A stretch of 55,631 bases of DNA, taken from NCBI GenBank assembly GCA_964611645.1, contig CAZTAO010000031.1:1-55631 (forward strand). Reading direction: 5' to 3'. This DNA comes from CAZTAO01 sp964611645. Its GTDB lineage: Bacteria; Armatimonadota; UBA5829. Positions 1 through 7,933 of the stretch are shown here, one piece after another (positions within the stretch are counted from its first letter, which is position 1; each line of letters opens with the position of its first letter). A program made the position numbers and the translations under genes. The notes under the pieces were generated by a model. The model did not search any database. It was not told where the DNA came from and worked only from the letters and a program-made list of their open reading frames with translations.

Positions 1-319
1 CAACCGCCGTAATGATGTTCGACAGCGGCCCCCACAGCGAAACCTTGAGGCTGTCCCACCTTGGGCTGCGGAAATTCTGCATCTGTATCTGGACCGGTTT
101 GCCCCACCCGATCCCGAAACCGGCGAATGAGGTAAAACATATCATCAGAAAACCCAGGATATCGAAATGATCGATCGGGTTGAGCGATATCCTGTTCTGA
201 AGTTTGGGCGTGTCATCCCCTGCTTTGAAAGCCATCAACGCGTGCGAGAACTCGTGGATGGTTATGCAGATAACCACCGCGGCAAGAGTTATCAGTCCGT
301 GGTAGATTGTCTCGGTCAT
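1..319 (-). CDS. Site-2 protease (M50 family), N-terminal part, cut by window edge
   Basis: About 106 codons are visible, starting at the ATG at 317-319. The preceding bases on the minus strand contain GAGGACAC, a usable ribosome binding site. The protein opens with a hydrophobic segment carrying HEFSH (near residue 22), the HExxH zinc-binding motif of intramembrane M50 metalloproteases, followed by a loop with GFGIGWGKPV and a second hydrophobic stretch, as in small SREBP-type site-2 proteases of bacteria. It follows lysA by about 24 bases on the same strand and is probably cotranscribed. The C-terminal NxxPxxD motif is outside the window, so activity cannot be judged. Confidence 0.85.
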   Translation of the reverse strand, partial: MTETIYHGLITLAAVVICITIHEFSHALMAFKAGDDTPKLQNRISLNPIDHFDILGFLMICFTSFAGFGIGWGKPVQIQMQNFRSPRWDSLKVSLWGPLSNIITAV

Positions 320-343
320 GGGTGTGTCCTCGGGAGACCGTGG

Positions 344-1669
344 CTACGCTTGAAACCGCTCAGGCAGCAGATCGCAGCGGACTATGTCTTCCATAGTCTC
401 TCTCCGCCATACCAGATCCGCATTGCCGTCGGCCACAAACACTACCGCCGGGCGGGGGAACCTGTTGTAGTTGCTGGCCATCGAATGGTTGTACGCGCCC
501 GTGGTCTGCACAGCCAGCAGGTCGCCCGTCTTGGCTTCCGGCAGCTTGACGCTCTGTATAAGCATATCGGTCTCGCAGTGTTTACCGGAGACGGTGTATG
601 TCGTTGTCGCAGGGCTGCCCGCCTTGTTGGCCACCATCGCCGAATAGAGGGCGTCATAGAGCGCCGGGCGAGGATTATCGGACAAACCGCCATCCACGGC
701 AAGATAGGTCTTGGTCCCGGGATCCTCGGGTATGTTGACCTGCTTGATCGGACCGACTGTATATATGGTAGTTCCGGCTTCGCCGACTATCGACCGCCCC
801 GGCTCCACAATCAGCATCGGCTTCTCTATACCCGACGCCGCGATAGCACAGATAACAGCCTCGCTCACCGTCTTGGCAAACGTCTCGATGCTGGGCGGAT
901 TGTGCTCCTCAAGGTAACGCACTCCAAGGCCGCCGCCGAGGTCAAGTATCTTCACGGTCTGGCCGAATGCGTCCCGAACCTGCCTCACAAACTCAGCCAT
1001 CACGGGCCCGGCCTGCTGGTAAGGGGTCAGGTCGAAGAGTTGGCTGCCCACATGACAGTGAAGCCCGCCAAGTTCGATATTCCGCGCCTTGAACACAGCC
1101 TCGACCGCCTTCATCGCTGCCCCAGACTTGATATTGAAGCCAAACTTGCTGTCTTCCTGGCCGGTGCGGATGAGCCGATGGGTGTGCGGGTCCACTCCGG
1201 GGTTGCAGCGCAGCATTACCTGAGCAGTCTTGCCCGCGTCTTCTGCGATGGCCGAAAGGAGTTCGATCTCGTGGAAGCTGTCGCAGACCACAAAACCTAC
1301 ACCATATTCCACCGCCATCTCAAGCTCGTCGCCGGACTTGTTGTTGCCGTGGAAGAGGACCTTGTCCATCGGGAAGCCGGCCATCTTGGCGGTGTAGAGT
1401 TCACCCGCGCTGGCGACGTCCAGCCACATACCCTCTTGCGCCATCAGCGCGCACAGGGCTTCCACTGTGAATGCCTTGCTCGCGTATGCCACAGCCGAGT
1501 CGCCATATTCGTCGGTGAAGGCCTTGCGAAACCGGCGGCAGTTCTCCCGGATCAACGCCTCGTCCATTACATATAGAGGCGTGCCGAACTGCGCAGCCAG
1601 GTCGGCCACGTCACACCCGCCAATTTCCAGGTGGTTCTTTGAGTTGATACTCTGGGTGCCTAACAACAT
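344..1669 (-). CDS. lysA: Diaminopimelate decarboxylase
   Basis: Converts meso-diaminopimelate to L-lysine plus CO2, the last step of lysine synthesis; PLP enzyme of fold type III. The PLP lysine is Lys65 in AYASKAF. Other hallmarks are GGLHCHVGSQ, GGGLGVRY, EPGRSIVGEAG, CETDMLI and GAYNHSMASNYN. The length of 441 aa is normal. I placed the start at the ATG at 1667-1669, because the frame runs on upstream to 1783 but those residues do not resemble LysA, and a promoter (1740-1768) lies inside that extension. The site-2 protease gene follows directly. Confidence 0.95.
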   Translation of the reverse strand: MLLGTQSINSKNHLEIGGCDVADLAAQFGTPLYVMDEALIRENCRRFRKAFTDEYGDSAVAYASKAFTVEALCALMAQEGMWLDVASAGELYTAKMAGFPMDKVLFHGNNKSGDELEMAVEYGVGFVVCDSFHEIELLSAIAEDAGKTAQVMLRCNPGVDPHTHRLIRTGQEDSKFGFNIKSGAAMKAVEAVFKARNIELGGLHCHVGSQLFDLTPYQQAGPVMAEFVRQVRDAFGQTVKILDLGGGLGVRYLEEHNPPSIETFAKTVSEAVICAIAASGIEKPMLIVEPGRSIVGEAGTTIYTVGPIKQVNIPEDPGTKTYLAVDGGLSDNPRPALYDALYSAMVANKAGSPATTTYTVSGKHCETDMLIQSVKLPEAKTGDLLAVQTTGAYNHSMASNYNRFPRPAVVFVADGNADLVWRRETMEDIVRCDLLPERFQA

Positions 1670-1739
1670 AACAAAGCCCGCCCATGACAGACAAAAATAG
1701 ACCAGCCCACCGCCGCGGCAGTGAATGGCCGGTCGGTAC

Positions 1740-1768
1740 AATTTAGCACACCAGGCGCGGAGTGTCAA
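1740..1768 (-). promoter_or_regulatory. Sigma-70-like promoter of lysA
   Basis: On the minus strand the -35 is TTGACA (1763-1768, full consensus), the spacer is 17 nt and the -10 is TAAATT (1740-1745). Transcription would start near 1733, giving a leader of about 64 nt. That is too short for a lysine riboswitch. Confidence 0.6.
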
Positions 1769-1814
1769 ATTGTTGGAATGCAACTCTATGCCTGCAATCG
1801 CAAGATTCTCCTCT

Positions 1815-1842
1815 TTGCGTATGGCTCCAATTGCCCTATACT
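1815..1842 (+). promoter_or_regulatory. Sigma-70-like promoter of the DegT-MttB-SIS genes
   Basis: TTGCGT (1815-1820), a 16-nt spacer and TATACT (1837-1842) precede the DegT gene by about 60 nt. It stands back to back with the lysA promoter, so the 1670-1903 gap is a divergent control region. Confidence 0.5.
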
Positions 1843-1903
1843 AGATGGGTCCGATGTCATACTCCAGGGGCGATGGCGTCCCTGTTTTCACAGGAGGAAT
1901 GGA

Positions 1904-3172
1904 ATGCCGGAGAAACTAGCTATCAAGGGTGGGCCGATGGCCGTGCCGGAGGGCACCGACTATAAGTGGCCCTACATCACCGAAGATGACAAGAAAGCCG
2001 TCATGGACGCCATGGACTTCGGCATCTTCAGCCACCAGACCCCAAACGTCGATGCGCTGCAGAAGGCATGGGCTGAATACTGCGGCGTAGATTACTGCCT
2101 CGCGACAAACAGCGGCACTGCGGCTCTGCACATGTGCGTGGCGGCGGCGGGGATCGGGCCGGGCGATGAGGTCATAGTGCCTGCGTTTACGTTCGTGGCG
2201 TCGGGGACGGCAGTTCTTCATCACAATGCCATACCGGTGTTTGTGGATGTCGAGCCTGACACGTGGACCCTGGACCCTGCCAAGATAGAAGCCGCAATCA
2301 CTCCCTACACCAAGGGCATTATGCCGGTCCAGCTCAACGGCTACTGCGCCGACATGGACCCGATCATGGACATAGCCAAGAAGCACAATCTGGTGGTTAT
2401 CGAGGACGCCTGCCAGGCCCACGGCGCGACCTACAAAGGCAAGAAGGCCGGAAGCATCGGCCACCTGGCGGGGTTTAGCTTGAACTCCTGGAAGAACCTT
2501 CCCGCAGGCGACGGCGGACTGTTTGTCACCAACGATGAGGACTTCTTCGAGAACGCGCTGATGGTGCGGGAGTTCGGCGAGCGCATATACAAAGGTAAGC
2601 GGCGGGAATACAACGCCTACGCGATGGGCTGGATGTATCGGACCACTGAGTTTGTAGGCGCGTTTGCCAACAGCCAACTCAAGCGGCTGGATGTTATGAA
2701 CGATCAGCGCATCAAGAACGCCGAGATGCTCACGGAAGGCCTGAAGAAGTACGATTTCGTCACAGTCCCGCCCTACAAGCCTGAGCAGAAGTGCGTATAC
2801 TGGTTCTACGCGATGAAACTGAACGCCGAAAAGGCCGGTTTCGGTCACATACCCGAGGGAGAGTTCCGCGACAAGATATCCGAAGCGCTGTATGCCGAGG
2901 GACTGAGAGCGGGTTCGTGGCAGAGGCACACGCTTCCGGGGCAGTCGATATTCCACGACAAAGTCGGCTACGGCAAAGGCTCACCCTGGACAGACGGCCA
3001 CTACAAGGGCAACGTAACATATAATCCAGAGGAATACCCGGTGGCGCAGATGGTGGTTGACCAGTCGTTGTGGCTAAGCAACCTCTACTTCTGGCCCTGC
3101 GGAGAAAAGCAGGTAGAAGCCGCCCTGGCTGCGTTCGATAAGGTGTTTACGCAGTTGGACGAGTTGTTCTAG
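1904..3172 (+). CDS. DegT/DnrJ/EryC1/StrS family PLP aminotransferase
   Basis: 422 aa, fold-type I PLP enzyme of the sugar aminotransferase family, which transaminates nucleotide-linked keto-sugars or cyclitols. Visible motifs: NSGTAAL (about 69-75, phosphate-binding), EDACQAHGA (Asp168, pyridine nitrogen), and FSLNSWKNLPAGDGG with the presumed Schiff-base Lys197. The start at 1904 is set by CAGGAGGAATGGA just upstream; the longer open frame from 1721 lacks a site and contains the promoter. It heads a same-strand set with an MttB-like protein and a SIS isomerase. The substrate cannot be read from sequence. A dehydratase role is possible in this family, but the lysine is present. Confidence 0.88.
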   Translation: MPEKLAIKGGPMAVPEGTDYKWPYITEDDKKAVMDAMDFGIFSHQTPNVDALQKAWAEYCGVDYCLATNSGTAALHMCVAAAGIGPGDEVIVPAFTFVASGTAVLHHNAIPVFVDVEPDTWTLDPAKIEAAITPYTKGIMPVQLNGYCADMDPIMDIAKKHNLVVIEDACQAHGATYKGKKAGSIGHLAGFSLNSWKNLPAGDGGLFVTNDEDFFENALMVREFGERIYKGKRREYNAYAMGWMYRTTEFVGAFANSQLKRLDVMNDQRIKNAEMLTEGLKKYDFVTVPPYKPEQKCVYWFYAMKLNAEKAGFGHIPEGEFRDKISEALYAEGLRAGSWQRHTLPGQSIFHDKVGYGKGSPWTDGHYKGNVTYNPEEYPVAQMVVDQSLWLSNLYFWPCGEKQVEAALAAFDKVFTQLDELF

Positions 3173-3176
3173 CAAG

Positions 3177-3331
3177 ACGCCCTCTCCCCGCTGGGAGAGG
3201 CGTTGCCCGAAAGCAGCCCCAGCGAAGCAGGGCTGCGAAAGGGGCTGGGGTGAGGTTCTTCTAGCGTAAGGTTGTGCAGAACTGGCAGGTGAGAGAACCG
3301 CCCCCTAACCCCCTCCTGGCGAGGAGGGGGA
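3177..3331 (+). repeat. Composite REP-like element, copy 1
   Basis: Two GC-rich parts with inverted arms. Part A (about 3179-3256) has CCTCTCCCCGCTGGGAGAGG and ends in GGGGCTGGGGTGAGG. Part B (about 3296-3331) is ACCGCCCCCTAACCCCCTCC, a short loop and GAGGAGGGGG. About 40 nt containing TTCTTCTAGCGTAAGG joins them. The same A-linker-B order recurs at 4756-4868. It fills the gap between the DegT and MttB-like genes, and the SD of the latter lies just after it. Confidence 0.8.
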
Positions 3332-3349
3332 AAGTAAGGAGAAACCAAA

Positions 3350-4753
3350 TTGCCACGAAGAATGTACACGCAGGATGACCTTGCTAGGATATATGATGCC
3401 GCAGTGGGCGTGCTGGGGAAGATGGGGATGCGGGTGGAGAACCGCGTTTGCCTTGAAGCTATGGAACGCTTCGGCTGCAAGATCGACTATGCCGACCACC
3501 GCGCCATAATCCGGCCCGCCGAGATTGCCCGGATGCTGGAGATAGTAAGAGCCGACGATAAGGACTGGAGCGACGACTTCGGCGGCTGGGGCATGGAGTG
3601 GGGCGGGATCAGCAGCGGAACCTGCCCGTTCATATATGATGACGTCAGGGGGGAGCGTCGCAGGGCATCCGAGCAGGACTGCATACTGGGTCTGAAGATA
3701 ATGGAGACCAACGGCGCGAGCTACGTGTGCCCGCCGGTATCCAACTGCAGCGCCTCGGCGAAGTATGAGGCTATCCGGGTAATCGAACTCGGCATCCGGA
3801 CCCTCAGCAAGAGCCGCATCGGCGCGACGGACCTCTTCCACCCCGACCAGATCCGGTTTGCGATGGAACTTGGCGAACTGATGGGCGACAAAAGGCGGTT
3901 TGTGTCGATAGCCAACTGCCCCTCCAGCCCTCTTCAGGTGGGCCAGGTGATTGCCGATATGGCCGTGATCAAGGCTCCCCACAAGATTGCCTACGCTGTT
4001 CCCGTTATGCCGGTGATGGGCGCGAACGCCCCGATGTCCCCGATCGGGACAGCGGTTGTCGGCGTGGCCGAGATTCTGGGCGGATACGTGCTGGCGAAGT
4101 CTCTGAACGTGGAGACTCCGGTGGTTGCAGCCGCATTGAGCGCGCTGATGGATATGAAGAGTGGGAGCATGGTGTACGTCGCTCCCGAGGTTTTCGCCTG
4201 CGACCTGGCGATCTCCGAGACTATGCGGTTCCATCTTGGCCTGCCGTGCGCGGTGTACGGGGTGTATATAGACGCCAAGGTGCCGGGGATGAGGGCGACC
4301 AGCGAGAGGCTGCTAAAGTGTATGTCCACCGGCTTCTACGCCAACCTGAACAACCTCGATGGCTCCCTCGACCAGGGCAAGCTGTTCTCGCCAACCCAGA
4401 TGATACTCGATATCGACACCTACAAGATGCTGGCTTCGTTCTTTACGAAGCCGACAGTCGATGAAGATTCGCTTTCAGTCGACCCCATACTTGAGATAGA
4501 ATGGGACAGCACAGGCTACCTGCTCCACGACCACACCATCAAGCACATGCGCGATGCCTGGGAGTCCGGCATATATGGTCGGGCGCATTTCATAAGCCTG
4601 GAAGACGAGATGGCCAAGGAGCAGTCGCACCTGGAAAAGGCCCGGCAGACGTGGGTGAACAACCTGACCAAGTACGAGCCACCGAATCATTCGGATGACT
4701 TCCTACGGGAGCTGAGTGCGATAAGCAAGAGAGCGAAAGACGTGTTGGGGTAG
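3350..4753 (+). CDS. MttB-like (non-pyrrolysine) trimethylamine methyltransferase family protein
   Basis: 467 aa, matching the length and pattern of the MTTB/MtgB superfamily. Members such as glycine betaine methyltransferase move a methyl group from a quaternary amine to a corrinoid protein. Recognisable stretches include IGATDLFHPDQIRFAMELGELMG-like helices and a TIM-barrel-like run of Gly-rich strands; the C-terminus has HDHTIKHMRDAWE and LEKARQTWVNN. No in-frame TAG occurs, so this is not the pyrrolysine type. The start is TTG at 3350, with AAGGAG about 8 nt upstream. No corrinoid protein or RamA-like activase lies nearby, so the methyl acceptor is unknown. Its place between a sugar aminotransferase and a sugar-phosphate isomerase is unusual. 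Confidence 0.85.
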   Translation: MPRRMYTQDDLARIYDAAVGVLGKMGMRVENRVCLEAMERFGCKIDYADHRAIIRPAEIARMLEIVRADDKDWSDDFGGWGMEWGGISSGTCPFIYDDVRGERRRASEQDCILGLKIMETNGASYVCPPVSNCSASAKYEAIRVIELGIRTLSKSRIGATDLFHPDQIRFAMELGELMGDKRRFVSIANCPSSPLQVGQVIADMAVIKAPHKIAYAVPVMPVMGANAPMSPIGTAVVGVAEILGGYVLAKSLNVETPVVAAALSALMDMKSGSMVYVAPEVFACDLAISETMRFHLGLPCAVYGVYIDAKVPGMRATSERLLKCMSTGFYANLNNLDGSLDQGKLFSPTQMILDIDTYKMLASFFTKPTVDEDSLSVDPILEIEWDSTGYLLHDHTIKHMRDAWESGIYGRAHFISLEDEMAKEQSHLEKARQTWVNNLTKYEPPNHSDDFLRELSAISKRAKDVLG

Positions 4754-4755
4754 AT

Positions 4756-4868
4756 ACTCCCTCTCCTCGCAGGAGAGGGCTGGGGTGAGGTTCCTTCAGC
4801 GTAGGGATTGCGCACAACTGATAGCCAAAAAGAACCGCCCCCTAACCCCCTCCTAGCGAGGAGGGGGA
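4756..4868 (+). repeat. Composite REP-like element, copy 2
   Basis: Same two-part architecture as copy 1. Part A is CCCTCTCCTCGCAGGAGAGG followed by GCTGGGGTGAGG. The linker TTCCTTCAGCGTAGGGATTG matches that of copy 1 closely. Part B is ACCGCCCCCTAACCCCCTCC, TAGC and GAGGAGGGGG. It lies between the MttB-like and SIS genes. Confidence 0.8.
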
Positions 4869-4923
4869 ACGCGGTGACTCCCTCCCTGACAGGGGGGTTT
4901 GCGTATAACAGTCGAGGTAACAG

Positions 4924-5532
4924 ATGAGCGAACTGAAGAAGAACATCGAGAACTACATCTCCGGCGTGGGCGAGGTCTACTCGCGGCTTCCGGTTGAGGA
5001 CGTTGAGCGCGTGGCGGCTGAGATACTGCGGGCGTTCGAGCAGGGCAATACTATCTTCACAATGGGCAACGGCGGCCACGGAAACACGGCCTCCCATATC
5101 GTGAACGACCTCCAGAAACACCTGGTTTCCTCCGAAGCTAGAGACAAGATAGTGGTGAGCGCTAAGCGGCTGAAGGCAATGAGCCTGTGCGACAGCGTCT
5201 CCACCCTCACCGGCTGGGCCAACGACGCAGGCTGGGAAAGCTGCTTCTCGGAGCAGCTAAGAAACTGGATCGGCCCGGGGGATGTGGTTATCGGGATCAC
5301 CGGCAGCGGCAACTCGCGCAACATCATCAATGCCTACATAGTGGCGAAAGAGGTCGGCGCAACCACGGTCACTCTAGGCGGAGCCAAACGCGGCAAAGAT
5401 GAGCCTTACGTCGATATCTACGTGAACATCCCCACCCCAAATATCCTTTGGGTAGAAGACCTCCACATGACCCTCGCCCACCTGCTCACATCAGTAGTAC
5501 GAGAAGAAGTGCAGAAGAAGTACGGGGAGTAG
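4924..5532 (+). CDS. SIS-domain protein, GmhA-like phosphosugar isomerase
   Basis: 202 aa, one SIS domain. GmhA-type members isomerise sedoheptulose 7-phosphate to glycero-manno-heptose 7-phosphate, the entry to ADP-heptose. Evidence: GNGGHGNTASHIVNDLQK (about 45-62) corresponds to the phosphate loop and start helix of GmhA, GDVVIGITGSGNSRNII is the second SIS phosphate-binding loop, and a C-terminal helix has EDLHMTLAHLL. The start at 4924 is preceded by GAGGTAACAG. It is last in the DegT/MttB cluster. An hldE-type nucleotidyltransferase at 50030 would fit the same pathway, but other ketose phosphates are possible substrates. Confidence 0.8.
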   Translation: MSELKKNIENYISGVGEVYSRLPVEDVERVAAEILRAFEQGNTIFTMGNGGHGNTASHIVNDLQKHLVSSEARDKIVVSAKRLKAMSLCDSVSTLTGWANDAGWESCFSEQLRNWIGPGDVVIGITGSGNSRNIINAYIVAKEVGATTVTLGGAKRGKDEPYVDIYVNIPTPNILWVEDLHMTLAHLLTSVVREEVQKKYGE

Positions 5533-5568
5533 GGGCATCTGCGGTAACTGTTCAGAGTTGGCCAGGTA

Positions 5569-5611
5569 AGCCCTCTCCCCGGCCTCCGGGGAGAGGGTTG
5601 GGTGAGGGGAA
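5569..5611 (+). repeat. REP-like element, part A only
   Basis: CCCTCTCCCC, GGCCTCC and GGGGAGAGGG form an inverted repeat followed by TTGGGTGAGGGG. This is the A half of the composite elements at 3177 and 4756. It lies just after the SIS gene and could act as its 3' hairpin. Confidence 0.7.
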
Positions 5612-5690
5612 GAGATGAAGCTTCCGATATGTCGCTCACCAAGACTGAACTACCGCAAACCCTTGCTCTTTACACGTCCCCTTATCGGCT

Positions 5691-5700
5691 GTGGTATAAT
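5691..5700 (+). promoter_or_regulatory. Extended -10 promoter upstream of the zinc-ribbon gene
   Basis: GTGGTATAAT (TATAAT at 5695-5700 with an upstream TG) is the same decamer seen before DUF1015 (42241) and rpmE (46142). No good -35 is at standard distance; TTTACA at 5669 is 20 nt away. The leader would be about 115 nt. The rest of the 5612-5821 gap shows nothing else I recognise. Confidence 0.5.
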
Positions 5701-5821
5701 GAGGATGTGATTAGGAAACTCAGGCACATCACAGATATAGATGTTATTGTGGCATTTACCTCGATGGACTGCCCCGTTCCTGAACCACTACTTAGCTTTA
5801 CACACTCCAGGAGTTTACCCA

Positions 5822-6430
5822 ATGGGCGTTGACGATGTAATCAGCGTATATAAGCAGGCGGGCGAAGCGTCACAGAACAAGCCTGCTGATAGCACGAAGA
5901 CCGATACCAATCCGCAGAAGAGACACGGAGACCGACGTGGACGACACCGACCCAGGCGCAGAGGGCCGGGGGTTGCGACGGTGTGCGTGACCTGCGGCAA
6001 GGAAACGGAAGTCCCGTTTGAGCCTACGGCGGAGAGACCGGCGTATTGCCAGGAATGCTACCGCCAGGTGAAGTCGGCCTCGCGCGTCAAACCGGAACCC
6101 AGGCAGCCCGAACCCAAGCAAGATGCGCGACCGGAACCTCAGCAGGTTCCTGAGCCTGTAGCGGAAGTCGTGCATGAGCAGACTGCAATTGTCGCGCCGC
6201 CTCCCGCTCTCACTGCGGGCAGGCCGGAAGACCTTGGCGACAACCGCATGAATGCCGATCGCGGCTGGGCTGTCGAAGAGGATCCTGAGCCAAGAGGCAG
6301 GCGCTCGGTTGTCGGAGAGTTCACCGCCACCCCCTTGCTTCACAGGCCAGACAGCGAGAATCGCAAGTCCGGCGCTCCCAGCGAGCATTCTCTGCGAGGG
6401 ACCAATCCGAGAAGATACACCAGCAAGTAG
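5822..6430 (+). CDS. CxxC-x17-CxxC zinc-ribbon protein with basic and Pro/Glu-rich tails
   Basis: 202 aa. A basic segment (KRHGDRRGRHRPRRRGP, about 36-52) is followed by CVTC and CQEC separated by exactly 17 residues, the spacing of the CxxC-x17-CxxC zinc-ribbon family (TIGR04272 type) found in several uncultured phyla. The rest is low complexity, rich in Pro, Glu and Arg and probably disordered. The basic patch suggests nucleic-acid binding, which is inference. The start at 5822 has CCAGGAG about 8 nt upstream. It converges on the DsbD gene with only 9 bases between stops. Confidence 0.72.
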   Translation: MGVDDVISVYKQAGEASQNKPADSTKTDTNPQKRHGDRRGRHRPRRRGPGVATVCVTCGKETEVPFEPTAERPAYCQECYRQVKSASRVKPEPRQPEPKQDARPEPQQVPEPVAEVVHEQTAIVAPPPALTAGRPEDLGDNRMNADRGWAVEEDPEPRGRRSVVGEFTATPLLHRPDSENRKSGAPSEHSLRGTNPRRYTSK

Positions 6431-6439
6431 ACCGGCGAA

Positions 6440-7762
6440 TTACTTGACGGCCTGAAGGCGGGAAAGCATTTCCTGCCCATCCACGTTGCCTATGGTTCGG
6501 TCGGCTTCCTTGCCGGACGAATCATAGAATATGATAGTTGGCAGACCGCTGACCTCTCGCGAACTGGCGGCTTCCTTCTGGAAGTCGTTGGGGCTGGTTT
6601 CGTCCACATAGAACCGCTCGAACCTCTGCGCCTCTGCCACAACCTCTGGCTGTTTCAGCGCGCCCTCGTGCAGGTCCTTGCAGTATGCACACCATTCAGC
6701 TCCGAAATACAGGATGGTTGGACGCCCGGCCGCGACTGCTTTTTCCATGGAATCCGGGGCGAAATCTTCGAATATCACCTCTTCGGCAACTGCGCCCGTG
6801 GTTGTCACCGATGGGGCCTCACGTGTGTTGTTGACGATCATTGATATAGCCAGGGTCAGTAGCGCGACGCACACAATCAGCACCACGACTCCGGCAACAG
6901 ATTTCCGCCGGATGTTATTCTCAAAGAGTCCGAACCACAGAGCAGCCGCGATCATCACCACAGGCAGAAGATAAGGCCCAACTACAGGGACAATCGGCGC
7001 CACAGTATACGCGGCAACTCCCAGGAGCAGGAAACCGGATGCTCGCTTAACCGCCACCATCCAGGCTCCCGGCACGGGCATTCTAGCCGAAAACGCGGCC
7101 AGGATGAAGAGCGGTATCCCCATTCCAATCCCCAACAGCAGAAACGAGACGAAACCGACTGCAGGGTTGCCCAACGTGGCTACATAAGCGATCAGACCGG
7201 CTATGACCGGCCCAGTGCAAGGCCCGGCGACCAGACCAAATATCAACCCCATCACGAACGCGCCCAACAGCCCGGATCGCGCCGTCTGCTTGCTGGCCAG
7301 AAACTTCGGCGGGCCGATTTCGTAGAGGCCGAACATCGACAGCGCCAGAGCCACAAGGATCAGACCAAGAACCGCTATTGTCGGCTTGGACTGCATGATC
7401 GAGCCAAAAAGACTGCCGGTAAGCGCTGCCACTGTTCCCATAAGAGCGTAGGTCAGCGCGAGTCCGAACACATATACCCCCGCCCGGGCGACAACCCGCC
7501 CCTTGGAGTCTCCCACCTGGCTGGCGAAATAGCCTACCGTGATGGACATAATCGGATAAACGCAGGGCGTAAGCGCCAAGAAGAGGCCCGCCGTCAGCAG
7601 GAACAAAGCCTGCAGCAAAGGCCCCGCGCCGGTGAGCTTGTCTGCAAAGGTAGCTCCAGACGCGTTTGCAGGCGCGCCGGATGCCGCTTGAGCACAAACG
7701 CTGGCAACGGCAAAGGCGGCTATCAGAGTGATAACTATCAGAATTCGTTTAGAAGTGGTCAG
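6440..7762 (-). CDS. DsbD-type thiol:disulfide transporter fused to C-terminal thioredoxin domain
   Basis: 440 aa if started at CTG 7760-7762. A signal-like segment (KRILIVITLIAAFAVASVCA) precedes the DsbD membrane domain, with about eight hydrophobic helices and the two redox cysteines in TPCVYPI and AGPCTGPVIAGL. The C-terminal periplasmic thioredoxin has AEWCAYCKD and a cis-proline in SGLPTI. It carries electrons from cytoplasmic thioredoxin to extracytoplasmic thiols. The N-terminal alpha domain of E. coli DsbD is absent. No ATG, GTG or TTG occurs between the in-frame stop at 7793 and the TTG at 7618, and starting at 7618 would delete the export segment. AGGAG at 7770-7774 sits 7 nt before CTG, so I chose that rare start. 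Confidence 0.85.
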   Translation of the reverse strand: MTTSKRILIVITLIAAFAVASVCAQAASGAPANASGATFADKLTGAGPLLQALFLLTAGLFLALTPCVYPIMSITVGYFASQVGDSKGRVVARAGVYVFGLALTYALMGTVAALTGSLFGSIMQSKPTIAVLGLILVALALSMFGLYEIGPPKFLASKQTARSGLLGAFVMGLIFGLVAGPCTGPVIAGLIAYVATLGNPAVGFVSFLLLGIGMGIPLFILAAFSARMPVPGAWMVAVKRASGFLLLGVAAYTVAPIVPVVGPYLLPVVMIAAALWFGLFENNIRRKSVAGVVVLIVCVALLTLAISMIVNNTREAPSVTTTGAVAEEVIFEDFAPDSMEKAVAAGRPTILYFGAEWCAYCKDLHEGALKQPEVVAEAQRFERFYVDETSPNDFQKEAASSREVSGLPTIIFYDSSGKEADRTIGNVDGQEMLSRLQAVK

Positions 7763-7769
7763 GTGGATG

Positions 7770-7774
7770 CTCCT
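7770..7774 (-). promoter_or_regulatory. Shine-Dalgarno that decides a CTG start for the DsbD fusion
   Basis: AGGAG on the minus strand, 7 nt upstream of CTG (7760-7762). The only other candidate codon nearby, ATC at 7766-7768, is too close to the site. Confidence 0.6.
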
Positions 7775-7797
7775 GTCGGGTAAGATTGCTCTTTACC

Positions 7798-7826
7798 ATT
7801 GTATACCCGCCAGGGGGCGGCAAGAA
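7798..7826 (-). promoter_or_regulatory. Promoter of the DsbD fusion gene
   Basis: Minus strand TTCTTG (7821-7826), a 17-nt spacer and TACAAT (7798-7803) put the transcript start near 7791. The leader to the CTG codon would be about 29 nt, leaving no room for an upstream start. Confidence 0.45.
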
Positions 7827-7933
7827 ACTCTGAGAGCAGTGAGGACCAAAGCAGGAGTCACGATGCGCGGTGGTGAATGATAGAATGGCCGGCTGCAAGT
7901 CTAGCCAGTCAAACAGCGCCGAGAGGCGCATTG

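Noticed and set aside
167..1576. 469-codon open frame on plus strand opposite lysA
   Set aside because: Antisense to a clear lysA; the translation is rich in His, Arg and Leu and has no family likeness, as expected for a mirror frame in GC-rich DNA.
1669..1740. Lysine riboswitch ahead of lysA
   Set aside because: The leader is only about 64 nt; a lysine riboswitch needs more than 150 nt.
3350..4753. Pyrrolysine-containing trimethylamine methyltransferase
   Set aside because: There is no in-frame TAG within the gene; it belongs to the non-pyrrolysine branch.
5602..5832. 76-codon frame before the zinc-ribbon gene
   Set aside because: Contains the promoter of the next gene and part of a REP element; no family signal.
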